Positions 22,704 to 23,497 of a stretch of DNA of 23,497 nucleotides are shown here, in pieces (the stretch's first letter is position 1; each line of letters starts with the position of its first letter). The position numbers were made by a program, and so were the translations under genes. This DNA is from Oscillospiraceae bacterium. GTDB lineage: Bacteria; Bacillota_A; Clostridia; Oscillospirales; CAG-272. The notes under the pieces were generated by a model, which was not told the DNA's origin, made no database searches, and worked only from the letters and a program-made list of their open reading frames with translations. Location of the stretch: assembly GCA_015064425.1 (NCBI GenBank), contig SVSF01000017.1, forward strand, positions 1 to 23,497, given 5' to 3'.

Positions 22704-22732
22704 TTGACAATAGTACCCCTCAGTTGTATAAT
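22704..22732 (+). promoter_or_regulatory. Sigma-A promoter of the aldehyde dehydrogenase gene
   Basis: A perfect TTGACA (22704-22709), a 17-bp spacer and a perfect TATAAT (22727-22732) are present. The transcript would have a leader of about 83 nt. Confidence 0.8.
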
Positions 22733-22821
22733 GTATACGTAAAGTTATGGGTAAAATTAGTTTTTTCCCAAATTACATGTAAAAAAATATAATTTTTATA
22801 AATTTATGGAGGTACTGGCAA

Positions 22822-23497
22822 ATGGATAGCAAAGAAATTATCCAGGGTATGGTTGAAAAAGCAAGAGCCGCTCAGGCTATAGTCAACGAGTTTTCTCAGG
22901 AACAGGTTGACGTTATCGTTAAGGCTATCGCAAAGGTAGTTTATGATAATGCTGAGTATTTTGCAAGACTTGCAGTAGATGAAACTCGTATGGGTGTCTA
23001 CGAAAACAAGATCGCAAAGTGCAAAGGAAAATCCAAGGTTATTTGGAATAGCCTTAAGGGCGTTAAGTCTGTAGGTGTTATTTCCAAGGACGAGGAAAGC
23101 GGCATTACAGAAGTTGCACGTCCTGTCGGAGTTGTAGGTGCGGTTACCCCTTGTACTAACCCTATCGTTACTCCCATGTGTAATGCTATGTTCGCGATCA
23201 AGGGCAGAAACGCTATAATCATCGGCCCACACCCCAGAGCTAAGAAGTGCACAAAGATACTCGTTGATATGCTCAACGAAGCAATTAAGCCTCTCGGAGC
23301 TCCCGAAAACCTTATCCAGCTCATTGAAGAGCCTTCCGTTGAACTCTCTGCAGAGCTCATGAAGGGCGTTGACGTTGTTGTTGCTACCGGCGGTATGCCT
23401 ATGGTTCGTTCCGCTTACTCTTCCGGTAAGCCCGCATACGGAGTTGGCGCAGGTAACGTACAGTGCATTATCGACCGCGGTGTTGATATTAAGGAAA
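22822..23497 (+). CDS. CoA-acylating aldehyde dehydrogenase, N-terminal part (runs off the window)
   Basis: An open frame starts with ATG at 22822 after GGAGG (22808-22812) and continues for 225 codons to the window end. The sequence EQVDVIVKAIAKVVYDNAEYFARLAVDETRMGVYE (split here from a longer block), TPCTNPIVTPMCNAM, FAIKGRNAIIIGPHPRAKK, GAPENLIQLIEEPS and SSGKPAYGVGAGNVQ is close to C. kluyveri SucD and to the aldehyde dehydrogenase half of AdhE. These enzymes interconvert aldehydes and acyl-CoA with NAD(P)H. The catalytic cysteine lies beyond the edge. Whether this is a stand-alone acetaldehyde or succinate-semialdehyde dehydrogenase, or the front of bifunctional AdhE, cannot be decided here. 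A strong promoter precedes it. Confidence 0.9.
   Translation, partial: MDSKEIIQGMVEKARAAQAIVNEFSQEQVDVIVKAIAKVVYDNAEYFARLAVDETRMGVYENKIAKCKGKSKVIWNSLKGVKSVGVISKDEESGITEVARPVGVVGAVTPCTNPIVTPMCNAMFAIKGRNAIIIGPHPRAKKCTKILVDMLNEAIKPLGAPENLIQLIEEPSVELSAELMKGVDVVVATGGMPMVRSAYSSGKPAYGVGAGNVQCIIDRGVDIKE

Overview
The window looks like the chromosome of an anaerobic, low-to-mid GC Bacillota bacterium of class Clostridia, possibly of the Oscillospirales/Ruminococcaceae type. I base this on the strong AGGAGG-type ribosome binding sites, TTGACA/TATAAT promoters and the ylxM-ffh-rpsP-khpA gene order. It also carries an anaerobe's oxygen-defence set (desulfoferrodoxin, rubredoxin, ferritin) and a Re-type citrate synthase homologue in place of an ordinary citrate synthase. 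No phage, IS element, CRISPR array or rRNA was seen. The only tRNA sequence is a broken 5' half of tRNA-Pro(CGG) at the left edge.

Layout, left to right. (1) 71-2388, minus strand: a tRNA-Pro fragment, then an iron/oxidative-stress operon read leftwards: desulfoferrodoxin with an added [2Fe-2S] domain, ferritin, rubredoxin, a strong hairpin, then a ZIP metal transporter. (2) 2565-4132, plus: a metallo-beta-lactamase-fold hydrolase and a Crp/Fnr regulator, diverging from the operon across a region with a long inverted repeat. (3) 4121-6816, minus: thioredoxin, then the SRP/ribosome operon ylxM-ffh-rpsP-khpA. (4) 6997-10164, plus: argS, yebC and a SanA/YdcF-like membrane protein. (5) 10332-12684, plus: an ABC exporter (ATPase and permease) joined to a LytTR regulator and a DUF3021 membrane protein, headed by a direct repeat of LytTR-box geometry. 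(6) 12758-13975, minus: a solitary trpB. (7) 14096-19320, minus: Re-citrate synthase, a GntR/FCD regulator, aconitase and NADP-type isocitrate dehydrogenase. Together these convert acetyl-CoA and oxaloacetate to 2-oxoglutarate. A perfect 22-bp palindrome overlaps the promoter. (8) 19433-22367, minus: a polar amino acid ABC importer whose permease carries an extra domain of about 200 residues. (9) 22822 to the right edge, plus: the first 225 codons of a CoA-acylating aldehyde dehydrogenase.

The parts fit an anaerobic fermenter. The incomplete oxidative TCA branch would supply 2-oxoglutarate for glutamate, the importer takes up amino acids, the aldehyde dehydrogenase probably serves fermentative redox balance, and the SOR/ferritin/rubredoxin/thioredoxin cluster deals with oxygen exposure. 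The most interesting points are the LytTR-DUF3021-ABC module with its direct repeats, the Re-citrate synthase operon with its likely autoregulatory operator, the domain-extended permease and the SOR-BFD fusion. All functional assignments are made by reading the sequence; nothing was searched or computed.
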